Shown here: positions 53,321 to 64,000 of the stretch, in pieces
How positions within the stretch are numbered: position 1 is the stretch's first letter
Layout of the letters: each line of letters begins with the position of its first letter
DNA from: Mesodorylaimus sp. YZB2_4
Taxonomy: Eukaryota; Nematoda; Enoplea; Dorylaimida; Dorylaimidae
Length of the DNA: 64,000 bases
Assembly: GCA_030248295.1 (NCBI GenBank)
Contig: JASANH010000735.1
Coordinates: forward strand, 620,001-684,000
Direction of reading: 5' to 3'
Made by a program: the position numbers and the translations under genes
Notes under the pieces: generated by a model
Databases searched by the model: none
What the model was told of the DNA's origin: nothing
Seen by the model: the letters and a program-made list of their open reading frames with translations, nothing else

Positions 53321-56281
53321 ATGTCTTTGGGCGAGGGGGAAAATGGTCGGGTGACGATCCAGCTGAGGAACGAAGAAGGGACCAATTTGGGATCGCCCTT
53401 CGATGTCTCGACCGAAACGAACGTTTCTGATCTGCAGTTGCTGTGTAATACTTTGCTGCAGACTGTAAGCGGGTTTCGTATTTTCATTGACTCTTTGTGA
53501 GGCACATTCGCTGTTTTCCAGGAAGAGCCAGTTCCGTGCGCGTTCTACGTCAACGATCAAGAAGTGGATGGGGCGATATCGAAAGTGATCAGTCATCTAG
53601 GACTGAGCACGGAGAACGTGATCCAGGTGGTGTACCAGCCGCAAGCTGTCTTTCGAGTGCAAGCCGTGACCAGGTGCACCAGTTCCCTTCCGGGACACGC
53701 CGAGGCCGTCATCAGTGCTCAGTTCAGCGCCGATGGCAGGTGCGTCTGATCGCAGTCCCTCTTTTGTAGCATCTAGAATTAATTGCTTTTCAGATATTTG
53801 GCCAGCGGATCGGGCGATACGACCGTCCGATTTTGGGACGTGAACACCGAGATGCCCGAGTTTACTTGCAAAGGTGAGTGCCGCCCGGTCCAGTTGGACG
53901 GTGCCCCTCGTGACCTCTGGTTCCAGGTCACAAGCACTGGGTCTTGTGCATCGCTTGGTCGTCCGATGGTCGAAAATTGGCATCGGCTTGCAAGAATGGT
54001 CAAATCGCGTTGTGGAATCCAGGAACGGGGGCGCAAATGGGGCCTTCGTTGAGTGGTCATAAGAAATGGATAACTTGGTTGTGTTGGGAGCCATTGCACA
54101 GGTACCCTCCCCCCCCCCCCCCCGGTCCGCCCTCGTGACACCTTCTCATTGCAGGAATTCCGAGTGCCGTTTCCTCGTCAGCAGCTCCAAGGACAATGAC
54201 CTCCGCATTTGGGACAGTGTGCTCTTCCGAACTGTCCGCGTTCTGGCGGGTCACACGGCCAGCGTGACGTGCGTGCGATGGGGTGGCGACGAACTGATCT
54301 ACTCGTCGTCTCAGGATCGCACCATCAAAGTTTGGAGAGCCGAAGACGTAAGTGCTCGTTTTTTAGTGTTGAAAAACGCCTATTTTGGCTGCCTTTTAGG
54401 GTGTTTTATGCCGGACCCTGGAAGGACACGGGCATTGGGTGAACACCATGGCATTGAGCACCGACTACGTCATGCGCACGGGCGCGTTCGACCCCCGGGA
54501 CGCCGACATGGTGTTCAAGGATGTGCAGGATCCTCGTAAGTGCTTCCTCGTCCGCCCCAGTCCATCGTGTCTAGAATTTTTGCATTTTAGCCGAAGTGTT
54601 GCAGCAGAAAGCCCTGGCCAGATACAATGCCGCTAAGGTAAGCCAAGCCAGGGATCGATTTTGTGGGTTGGGCCCCCCATGCGGCCCCAGTTCCCCACAG
54701 GCCAGCAATCGGATGATAAGCGAGACTATGAGGTGACCAGCTCTCACGGCAGCGTCCCTCTGCGTGTCTCCACTAGGAGCCCCTCCTCGCGAAGGCATCC
54801 TGTGCCACCGGCGTCCCAGGATGATACTGGGCGAGAAGGGAGGGACCTTCCCGAACTGGTGTCCTGATTCTCTACTCGTTCGGAGGGACTAGGTGCCAGC
54901 GACGGGCGTACTAAATCGCTGTCGAAGACAAGTTCCCTCTCAGAGAAGGGGCTTACTAAACTGCCGCCCTTAGCCAGGACAGAACTGCGGCCTCCCGGTC
55001 AGGGTTGCTGGCCCAACCTAATGCGGAAATAACGCCCTGACTGAGCCACCGCGCCTTCAGGGGTCGACTGAGTAGTCAATACCAGCTCTGCCGCCTGGCT
55101 TTATGGCGAGATCTCCCCTGGCTGGAAAACATCGATGTAGTCTTAGACTCGCCAGTACGACTTCTACGCCCGCCAGCCAGGCCAGGTCACACAATGATCG
55201 GACACGTGACTTGTTTTGGACGAAACTGAATTAATTGTGTTCTTCGCTGTAGATCACCTTTTTAGTATCTCGAGGCCCTTGGGCTGTGTTGTAGAGGGCA
55301 CTACCTTGTATCGCAGGCCTAGGCGGGCTCATGGCCTCCCATGTTTGGGCTAAACTGTGACGGAACCCGCAGCCAGGATTCTGAACGACCACGCTCGATT
55401 TACAGCTCCTGTGTCGAAGTGATGGGTGCAGCGAGTCCAACCATACCCCGTGTCCATGTTATTGGATCGACCCGGGGTAGTCAGTCGTGTCTTTGACCCT
55501 GTATAGCGGCTCCTGGCAGGCGGAAGCCCCACAGCTGAACGAGTCCAAGCCGGGGGTAGATGCCTCGGTATTTCCACGAAAATGAAGTCGTGATTGGCCC
55601 AAACCAGGCGCGAAGGTGGGTCCTTGTGATGCAACTGGGGACAATTGGCCTCAGTCCATCCTCAGAACTGGATGTGTTTGAGGGCGATGCACCTGAGCGA
55701 CTGGTGTCTGGCTCGGACGACTTCACGCTCTTCCTGTGGCATCCTGGCGAATCGAAGAAGCCCGTGGCTCGAATGACCGGCCACCAGCAGCTGATCAACC
55801 ACGTGGCCTTCAGTCCGGACGGCCGATGGCTGGCGTCGGCCTCGTTCGACAAGTCGGTCAAGATATGGTGCGGAAGGACGGGCAGGTGAGTCGTGCGCGC
55901 CGTCCGCCCACCGAGCTCATGGTCGTGCTTGCAGGTACGTGGGCACGCTGCGGGGCCATGTGCAGGCCGTGTACCAGGTGGCCTGGTCGGGGGACAGCAG
56001 ACTGTTGGTCACCGGCTCGGCCGACTCCACGTTGAAGGTGTGGGACGTGAGGACGCGCAAGTTGGCCGTCGACCTGCCCGGCCACGCCGACGAGGTGAGT
56101 GCTCGTGGACGGTGGGGTGCTAGTGTGCTGACCAGGCTTGCTCTAGGTCTACGCCGTCGACTGGAGTCCCGATGGTCAGCGAGTGGTCAGCGGGGGCAAG
56201 GACAAGGTGTTGAGGATGTAAGTGCCCCCGCCCTGCCGGCCCCCCCTCACCTCTGCTCTCTGTTTCAGATGGAGGAAGTGA
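53321..56281 (+). CDS. NLE1: NLE1 / Notchless WD40 protein
   Basis: Twelve exons: 53321-53464, 53522-53739, 53795-53873, 53937-54101, 54155-54347, 54400-54535, 54591-54637, 54701-54732, 55655-55885, 55935-56094, 56147-56217, 56269-56281 (TGA 56279-56281). The NLE domain (VTIQLRNEEGTNLGSPFDVS) is followed by eight WD repeats, including ASGSGDTTVRFWDVNTEMP, SSSKDNDLRIWDS, SGSDDFTLFLWHPGESKKP, SASFDKSVKIW, GSADSTLKVWDVRTRKLAVD and the end LRIWRK. NLE1 (yeast Rsa4) binds the AAA ATPase Midasin (Rea1) through its NLE domain during 60S ribosome maturation, and modulates Notch in flies. The 32-nt exon at 54701 is inferred: it is the only candidate whose phase joins exons 7 and 9. The following intron (922 bp) holds repeats. 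Confidence 0.9.
54733..55654. repeat. Repeat-filled 922-bp intron of NLE1
   Basis: About ten times longer than the other introns of this gene. It includes a segment with GATCTCCCCTGGCTGGAAAA (55089-55110) that resembles the dispersed repeat at 227-345 and 2137-2270, plus other non-coding sequence. No ORF shows transposase or reverse-transcriptase motifs. Confidence 0.5.
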
Positions 56282-56871
56282 ATCCTGTTGAATGCCGTTG
56301 GTTTTTTGCGTGGAAAGAATAAAATGCAGTTTGTCTGGATGACAGTGTTTAGCGAGTCGTTGTTGTGTGTGCAATTTTCTTCATTCCTCTCGGCTGGTTC
56401 ACCTTCTCGGCCCGTCGCGTCACCAATTTGAGTCAGTGGCCGGGTATTTCAAGGCTGCACTAGTCGAGGCTGTGTCGAGTCCTTTCTGGGCCGTGCGATC
56501 AATTAGTTTCGCCCGCTTCTTCACACTTTTTGTTGGGTGGGCACCATAGACGGATGCCGACAACATTATTGGGTGGAAAATGGAACGGGCGGGGGACTGG
56601 TTGTTATTACTGTCCTGATAAAACTATGACTTGGAAGACGTGACGCGCACTCGTTGGCCAACTGTGCCTAGTTGACAAAAATTTCTTCGCGCCGTTGCGT
56701 CGGGAGTGGGAAACTGGACTAGTCGCTCTCGACTCGCGCACGCACTCTACAACCAGCCTGGCCACTGAAACACGGCCTGGTGCCAATAAAAAGAATCCTA
56801 AATCCCAGTCTCGGCAAAGACGGTGCGGCGGACAGTCGTGCCTTGTGCTTACTCGCAGTCTCGAGAGGCGC
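56282..56871. other. Intergenic gap, NLE1 (+) to FN3 gene (+)
   Basis: Apart from the NLE1 polyadenylation signal, no feature could be supported. The FN3 gene promoter should lie near its right end. Confidence 0.45.
56318..56323 (+). terminator. AATAAA polyadenylation signal of NLE1
   Basis: A canonical signal 37 bp past the NLE1 stop, followed by a GTGTTT/TTGTTGTGTGTG GT-rich element at 56345-56370. Confidence 0.75.
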
Positions 56872-58805
56872 ATGCTTCCCCTGCTCCTACTCTGCTCACT
56901 GGCCACCCTCGTCGGTAAGTGATGGCTTGTTGCGCCAAATAAGGTGTCCGCCCCGCCAGTCCCGTTTCGAGTGGCCCCGGTTGACCAACTAATCATTTCC
57001 ACCCCGACTACTCGTACATTCTGTGCCACCCGCATTCCGCAAAGTAGGAAACGGGTCGCAATTACGTCCCCTCCTAGCTCGCCTGCCAACAAATATTTGC
57101 ATTTATCCTTATAAGATACGGGCTGTGAGTAGGCGCACCTGCCCCCCCCCTGTGACGCAAGCATAGAACGCTGAGTGGGGACGGCCATTTTGGGCCGAGG
57201 GGACAGCCCCCCGCCTGGTGCGACTGGTTGGGCGGCTAATATTGGCCTTTGAAAAGTGCTTAAAACCAAAAATTTCTTTCATCTTAGTCATTTGCCAACT
57301 GGGCGGACTTAAAATCGTTTCATTCTTCTTCAGCAAATAAGCCGATCCGGTTTTCACTCCTTCTGATAAAGTCCTCTACGCGCGGGGGGACGTTGACACG
57401 GAGAGTAAACTGTCCAAATTTCTTCGACGAAGACGTTTGAGAGGCTGTCGACGAATGGGACGCGTTTTCGTTCACTAAAAACGAGAACATGATTCATCGA
57501 GGGGCACTCCTAAAATGGGAACGAAGACGGCCCCCGGCCAACTTCAGCGATAGAGATATTTCACGCCCGATCGATAACATCTCCCTCTCGGCCGAGGTGA
57601 AGGTTGTCGAGTGCCCCCCGCAGAGATAAGCACATGGGAATGTGTCACCCGAGGGGGACTCGAACCCTGTCCTGCAAAACATGTTGTGCTGAGCGTGCTG
57701 CCTGCTGTTCACACTGCAGGGGTCCTCGTATTTTTGAACACGTCTGGCAGGGCATGTGAGCAAACACGAGCGTGAGTGCATTTCAGGGGGCTGGCCATGG
57801 ATTGAACCCGGCGGACATGCGATTCGCATCAAACGGCAGCAACAGTTGTCGGGCAACAGCATCCTGACGGTGGAATGGGAGGGCATCCACTCGGGGGTGC
57901 CCGACGACAAGGCCATCGGGGGCTTCATCGTCGAGTACCGACCCGAGACGGCCACCACGTTCATACAGCACGACGGACTGATAAGGTACCAGGGACCCAA
58001 TGTCAAGTACCGCATCAAAATCAAGGACCTGCCCAGCGGCATGATCTACTATGTGCGCATCAAGGTGATCGGGCGCAACGGCGACGTGCTCGTGCAGACA
58101 CCCGAAATCAAAGCCCAATCGGAGACTGTGCAGATCGTGTGCAACGGTAAGTCGAATCAATGCCGCCAAAGCGCGTTAAGTCATTGAACTGGTCCCTCGA
58201 CGTCCCTCCTCAACTTCAACTTTTGAGTTTTCAAAAAACCCGTCCTGGCGCTGGGGGGAGCATTGAACGATTTCGAGTGCGTTGAGGAGTTTCTGGCGGG
58301 ACAATACTGGCCGACGAGTTATGTTAAAAGGGACCGAGTTTCGCTGGCGGCCCCCACTACAATGAATTTAAACGCCGATTTTGTGAATACAATGAGCGAA
58401 AAGTAGCCAGCGCCCTAGTTTTCTTGATTTAATCCCCCTCCGATGCCAATTTCCAGCACAAAGTCCCCCCGACTGACAGCGCGCACCTCATGTTCAGGCA
58501 AGATCACGCAGCCGAGGAATATCCGCATCGTGTCGACCAGCCGCCACTCGGTCACCTACGCCTGGGAGGCCCCCGAGTGCGGCAACGTGCAGCGCTACGT
58601 CTACCGTGTCGAGGGCTACAGCGACTGGGCCCGCTTCGACGTGCACACAGCCACAGTGACGGACTCGCAGAGCACGATCAGCAACCTCCTGCCGGGCACC
58701 ACCTACAACTTCCGTATCATGGCCGTCGACCCGGGCAGTCGGGAGGGCCCGTGGACCGACTACATGGTCAGGACGACCACCGAGGGCAGTGGTAAGTCGT
58801 GTTGA
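56872..58805 (+). CDS. Secreted protein with two fibronectin type III domains
   Basis: Exon 1 (56872-56914) encodes a signal peptide (MLPLLLLCSLATLVG). A 0.87-kb intron with a SINE follows. Exon 2 (57787-58146) carries one FN3 domain (NSILTVEWEGIHSGVPDDKA; FIVEYRPETATTF; VKYRIKIKDLPSGMIYYVRI). Exon 3 (58498-58791) carries a second (ITQPRNIRIVSTSRHSVTYA; WEAPEC; SNLLPGTTYNFRIMAVDPGS). All introns are phase 1. If the last donor is not used, the reading ends at TGA 58803-58805 after SGKSC; if it is used, it could join the next gene's exons in frame. Extracellular adhesion or matrix is likely; no orthologue is named. Confidence 0.65.
57600..57730 (-). repeat. tRNA-like SINE in the first intron of the FN3 gene
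   Basis: On the minus strand a B-box-like GGGTTCGAGTCCC (57655-57667) is preceded by an A-box-like GCAGGCAGCACGCTCAG and followed by CTCGGGTGACAC. It is related in structure to the other SINEs but with a different head. Confidence 0.45.
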
Positions 58806-59303
58806 CTCAGTCTTAGCCTATTCTCACTCCGGCCCATTGTCTGCCACGAGTGCTCGTCCAATGGCGAGATAGTTTTTCTTTGAGATTTCCACCGCTGGTT
58901 TGAGGGACAATGGGCGGCAACAGTGTCTGCCATTGTACTAGTGGGGGGCTGGTTTGTTTAGCCGAACGCATTTTCCTCGCCTCCCTTCTTGCGGGAGGGG
59001 CGTCTTGGTGGTCACGAGTCGGACTGGTCATCTCCATTAACAATGGCCTTTAACTCGCTGCCCGGCCCGCACCGATTATAATATAGTCATCGGGCGGTGC
59101 CAGGCGGGCGTCTCGGTCATTTTGTCGAATCGGACGTTCTTGGTCGGGCCGTCTTCGGCACGTTTATCATCCTCGGACCAGCTCGATCAGATACAGCTTA
59201 ATTGAGAGCGAGAGCACGCCCGCGGGGACTTCTTTATATCGATATGATGAAAGATGTGCGCAGTGCGAGCCAGTGCTTAGGCCAGTACGGCTAGGAGCTA
59301 GGC
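58806..59303. other. Gap between the two FN3 genes
   Basis: 498 bp of non-coding sequence with the probable promoter of the downstream FN3 gene at its right end. Confidence 0.45.
59233..59240 (+). promoter_or_regulatory. Candidate TATA box of the multi-FN3 gene
   Basis: TTTATATC about 64-71 bp before the ATG at 59304 would place a start site near 59265. This rests on position and match only. Confidence 0.3.
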
Positions 59304-62300
59304 ATGGCCGCCACTATTTTGCGCTCTCTACTCATCGCTTACTTACTGCTGACTTGTTTGGTAGCACCGAGGACTTCGGACGCCATCCGCGTGCTCTACA
59401 AGACCGACACGCAGATTCGGGTCGAGTGGGAGCCGGTCACCGATGCCAGTGTTCAGCACTACGAGGTAGGTGCCCCCCCCCCCCCCTGGCTGGTCACTGT
59501 TTGCACTGGCTCCCACTCAGGTCATCATCCTGGAACAAGCCCGCGAGGACGAGGCCGTGCAAGTGTTCAGGACGCAAGTGCCCCCCTCGGAGCATAGTTT
59601 TGTCTTCACCAACCTCAAACCATCCACCAACTATTTGATCGGCGTCATCGCGTTCGCCGACTTCGAGCCCAAACAACTGTACCGACTGAGGGCGGCCACG
59701 TCCGCCAAGGGTGCCCAGCCGTGGAGCGAGCGGCCGAGCGTCTCGAACGGACGAGGCATCGGCAAGTTCGTGGTGCAGTGGGAGACCCCTGAACAGGAGT
59801 TCGCCGGCCAGGACCTCAAGGGATTCATCATCGAGTACCGTCTCCCCAACGAGACCACGTAAGTGCCCCCCCCCCCCCCACAGTCCCCCCTTCCGCCGAC
59901 TGACCGGGCTGTGCTGCAGATGGCGACGATACGGGCAGATGATCGAGTACCGGCCCGGACAGCAGGAGTACACGACCGAGTTGGTCGGCTTCTCCGACCG
60001 CGTTGTCTACGTGATTCGAGTGCACCTGGTGAACACGGCCGGCGAGGTGATCGCCGTCACCGACGAGTTCAACGTGGGCAGCCCGGCCGCCGCCTCGTGC
60101 ACCGGTGAGCCATCTTGTTCTCGCCCTCGGCCAGGCTGCAGGGTGCTCGTTGCAGGTCCCCAAGGAGTGCCCGCCAACGCCGAGGCCTACTACGTCGGCC
60201 AGACCACCATCACCTACTCGTGGAACCGACCCCAGTGCGACGAGTCATACGGCCCCGTGGAAGGGTACGAATACGCGGTAAGAGGGCCTCGCCTTGCTCG
60301 TCACCCATCGACACAGCCTGAACTATTGTAGTTCTGGAATTTGGATCGTGGAAGCGAGCCGGATCGTCCCACGTTCATTAGCACGAATCGTGTCACCTTG
60401 GACAACTTGACCCCCAATCACCGCTACGCATTCAAGGTCCGATCGCGCTCGCGAGCAGGCTACAGTCCTTGGTCGGATCTTCTGACCTCGGCCACCAAAG
60501 CGGGTGCTGCTGGTGAGTACTGACCGGGGCTGGTTGTGGCTTTGACTGACCTCAATCCTGTCCAGATGGCAACATTTACAAATTGCGCATCGTTCTGGCC
60601 ACATCCAAGTCGTACTTGGTCTGGACACCCGTACCTCAGGATCGCAGTCGTATCGATCGATTCAGGTTTGTCGGGTCTGTTTTGGCCTTCGATTCGATTT
60701 GTGGACTGTGCCTTTTTCAGAGTGTCCTACAAGATCAGCACGACCGACCACTGGCAACGGATCGAGGATCGGCCCGACAGGTATCAGTGCCCGGCGGGCG
60801 TGGGCGAGCCGGGCGACTTCTGCTACGATTTGTCCGATCTGAAATTCGGCATTCAATACACGGCTGATGTGAGTGGGGAGACTGTTGGGGGTCGCGGGCC
60901 TGGGCTGCACGAAATGGTGTTGCAGGTGGTGTATCGACTGGACACGGGCGAGTGGTCCAAGCAAGGCAATCCCCTGTTCTTCATTCTAGTAGACGCGGGT
61001 AAGTGACCACGTGAGTGCATGGGGGGGCACTGTTATGTTCGACTCGGGACTCGGTTGGTTGTTGACGCATGCGGGGCTGGGCTCACTGATTGCGTATATT
61101 CTGTTGGGGTGGGCCTTGATTTGTTGCAACTGGCTTGTTTTGCACCGCCTGCTCTGTTTTGCACGATGGGAAATGCACGAGTGGACTAAAGTGCGGGACT
61201 GTAATCAGCGATACGAGCTGTCCATCGAGCCGACCACTGGCATGCCCTGACCGGAAGTGCATGCTGGCGACTAACACGTTCGTGCCTTTTTTCTTTTCCC
61301 CGGCCGTTGGTCACGCTAGTCATACCTATTATTCCCACGCCAGAACCACCTCGTCTGCCCGAAGCGCCGGCCCAGCTGACCGTGACTTGGCAATCGGAGA
61401 ACAGCGCCCTAGCGGCTTGGTTGCCGCCGTTGTCGGCCGACGTGCGCATCGACGAGTACAAGGTGCTTGTTGTAGGCATTGACCAACTGGCCTCTCCTTA
61501 CGCTTGCCGCTTGCTCTACTTTCCAGATAACGGTCCGAGTGCTAACCTCCTCCAATCCGCACGTTGTGCCCGGCCACGTGCGTGTGTTCACCACGCCCGG
61601 CAATGTGTATCGATACTTGCTTGAGAACCTCTTCCCCGACACCGTCTACAACGTGTCCCTGGTGGCTGGCAGTCGCGGCTATTACGGCCCTCCCGCCTTC
61701 GAGATCGTCGGACAAGGTACCTTTCTCTCCTCATCTCCTGTCCGCTTGCCCGGTGTCCGACTAGCCCGCGGGGTGTGGGGTCTCAGCGGCCTGTGCAAAC
61801 CGGGCTTTTTGCCTCTTCAGTTCAAGTGAATCCTGAAATCCGGCAGTTGCGAGTGGAAGAACGAGGCGACACGGTCACACTCAAGTGGGATGTGGCTGGT
61901 CCCCTGCGACGCGTCTGTTGCTACCAGGTGACCAAAGGCACCCCGTTCTGACCCATCCACTGGCATCATTGTCGTTTCAGATCGATGTGCGCAGTGATCG
62001 CGACCCGGCCTGGCGTCCGTTCGGCCAGAAGATATCTCAGCAAGGTGACCAGCGATACTACACGACCGATCTGCGGGGTCTGGAGGGCAACACGCACTAC
62101 TTCGTGCGAGTGCGAGGATTGGCGCAAGGAGACGAGACCTTGTGCACGAGCGAGGCGTTTCGGTTCCGAACCCACTGCGAACGACCTCGAGCACCACCCG
62201 ACAACATCGACCTACGGGCGGCCGATGCCCGAACTGTCGTCCTGTCGTGGACGGTAAGCTGGTGGTCCCGCGAGTCTGGTGCCTAACTGACCTCGTCACC

Positions 62301-64000
62301 TTCAGCATCCCGATCGATCGACCTGGGGCTGCGAAGACATCTCGTACGTGGTCGAGGGCACCATCAACGGCAGGCAGCAGCGAATCCCGTTGGTGGCCGA
62401 TGTCCGCGGGTTCCGAGTCGAGCATCGACTGCCCTCTGACCCGGGCGCCGAGTGGAGGATCCGAGTGCAGACTGTCAACAGCGCCGGGGCATCGCCCTTG
62501 TCCAACGAGTACACTTTCAGCACTCCCCACGAAGGTGAGTGTTCGGCCGACCCACGGGCAACTGGGATGAGGACGCTTGTGTTCCAGCCTACGTGACGAC
62601 TCCCCGACTGACCCCTCACGGCAGTCAGCTGCGTGTCGACTGGCAGTCGCAGGGACGGGGAGCGGGCGTGGTCTACGGGTATCTGATCGAGCACCGCACC
62701 ACGCAGGACAATCGCTGGCAGCGATCCGGGTACGCCCTTGATCAGTGTTTATCGAGGGAGACTGTGATTTGTTTGGTTTAGATCGATCGTCCCGTTCCAA
62801 GGAGACAACACTCCCTACACCGGTGCCATACACGGCCTCCCCAGGACTGGCGTCACCTACGTTCGCATTCTGGTCTTGGACAGGAGCCAGCAAGTGATTT
62901 ATACGAGCGAGGAAGCCTCGGCCGAGTCGCAGTGCAGGGGTAAGGAGAGTGCTGTGTGGGTGCCTATATAGAGTAACGGCGGGTGGTGTTTCAGCTCCCA
63001 GCCAACCCCCGCTCAATGTTCAAATCGAAGCGCCCGACGCTCGTCACGTTCGCGTCACGTGGCTGGCACCTCCGGCCGACAGTTGGGGCTGTGACGATAT
63101 CCACTACGAATTGGAGGTGCTGGAACCCCGCGGAACTCAGGGGGCCAGACTGAATCGAGGCGAGACTGTGTACGTGTTCGATGCCCGACCCAACGAGCGG
63201 TGGGCCGTCCAGATTCGAGTCGTGAACAGTGCGGGCGCCAGTCAGTGGGTGAGAACGAGCCCGACGAGGACCCCGCCCCCCGGTGAGCTGATAACTGGTC
63301 TCTTCGTGTCGTACCCCGGTGGCGTGCCCACCCTGCAATGGATGAGCATCGATGGCGTGGGCGATCTGGTCAGCGGATATCGATTGGAGATCATGAGCGA
63401 GAGTGATCGCGGCTGGCGATCCCACTCTAGCGGATTCGTAAGTCAACTATTTCAGTCAATCGCAGACATACTTACGATTTGTTGGTAGATCCGTTATGTG
63501 GGCTCGCAACGGCCTTACGTTGTGGTTTTGGATGACTTGCCCGAAGGTCAGCGCGTGTTCGTCCGAGTTCAAGTGATCGATCAGAACAACGGAGTCCAGC
63601 ACACCAGTCCGCAAGTACCCGTTCAGACACCCACTCGTTGCCGACCACCCATCAGCTTCCCCAGCGATTTCAACGTGCTCTCGGCTGGTCCCAATCAAAT
63701 TCGGGTGACCTGGAGGGTAAGGCCGGGCTAGGTCTGCACTGACTCGTTCTGATTGGCAGTTGTTTCAGCCGTTGACCCGCCCGGAATGGAATTGCGACAA
63801 CGGATGGCACATCATCAGGTACACGACCCCGGCCGCCTCCGGTGTCAGGAACATCACTGCCGGCGAGTCGGTGGCCATATTCGAGTCCCCACCAGCCACC
63901 ACCTGGCAATTCCAAATCCAAGCAGAAAATGCGGGCGGAGCGTCGCCCTGGTCCCCCGTCTTCACTGGATCTACTGCCACGGGAGGTATGGCGTCTGCAT
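59304..64000 (+). CDS. Multi-FN3 secreted or cell-surface protein (3' end cut off)
   Basis: The start has a signal peptide (MAATILRSLLIAYLLLTCLV) followed directly by an FN3 domain (RVLYKTDTQIRVEWEPVTDA). At least eight FN3 domains follow through the window end. Each has the conserved Trp (VEWEPV, VQWETPE, YSWNRPQ, LVWTPV, VTWQSENS), a Y-x-V/L-x-V/I region and the N-S/T-A-G turn (VNTAGE, VNSAGAS). Exons are typically half or whole domains. Two introns, at 59466 and 59863, begin with GTAGGTG or GTAAGTG and then a poly-C run. No transmembrane segment or other domain is seen before the window ends. The protein family (sidekick, contactin or an FN3-only matrix protein) cannot be named. It is paralogous to, and tandem with, the gene at 56872. 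Confidence 0.75.

Overview
This is about 64 kb of animal nuclear DNA, packed with intron-rich protein genes. Introns are short and usually run from GTRAGT to TTTCAG, TTGCAG or TTTTAG. That acceptor consensus, the small intergenic gaps (mostly 0.2-0.7 kb) and the lustrin-type cysteine-repeat gene suggest a compact ecdysozoan genome, with nematode style the best guess. The CYP20 relative and an easily recognised SPC25 would be unusual for a Caenorhabditis-type nematode, so the phylum is an inference. There are no prokaryotic, viral or CRISPR features.

Layout: 1-3156 (+) end of a secreted cysteine-repeat protein; 3723-4278 (+) SMIM14; 4862-7087 (-) ZCCHC8; 7614-10137 (-) ceramide synthase; 10716-11858 (+) p23 co-chaperone; 12105-13114 (-) Rab18; 13526-14800 (+) SPC25; 15015-16501 (-) CYP20-like P450; about 16868-17531 (+) an unresolved small membrane protein; 17536-19048 (+) F-box/LRR protein; 19242-23249 (-) RECQL5 helicase; 23624-25815 (+) long-chain acyl-CoA synthetase; 25960-27058 a minisatellite of 17 copies of about 64 bp; 27166-27852 (-) CHIC; 28387-29580 (+) FLYWCH-type zinc-finger protein; 29797-33459 (-) CDC45; 33814-34955 (-) PTTG1IP-like; 35302-39201 (-) PLXDC/TEM7-like; 39891-40828 (+) ALKBH4; 41184-42096 (-) HMGB; 43022-52928 (-) PI4KA; 53321-56281 (+) NLE1/Notchless; 56872-about 58791 (+) a two-FN3 secreted protein; 59304 to the window end (+) a multi-FN3 secreted or cell-surface protein, cut off at its 3' end.

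The genes are mostly unrelated housekeeping genes (lipid kinase and lipid synthesis, replication and repair, kinetochore, Rab trafficking, ribosome biogenesis, RNA surveillance). They are arranged largely as head-to-head pairs that share short promoter regions. This is not an operon of one pathway, although one gene pair is separated by only four bases.

The most unusual material is non-coding or structural: a 290-bp fold-back element built of nested hairpins inside a PTTG1IP intron; a minisatellite that is open in all three minus-strand frames and abuts the end of CHIC; a tRNA-derived SINE family with a shared tail; a partial exon duplication inside PI4KA; GC-AG introns and intronic poly-C tracts; and a P450 that appears to lack its I-helix region. 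I did not see a convincing, wholly new multi-gene system. Exon boundaries are read by eye from splice consensus, phase and family resemblance.
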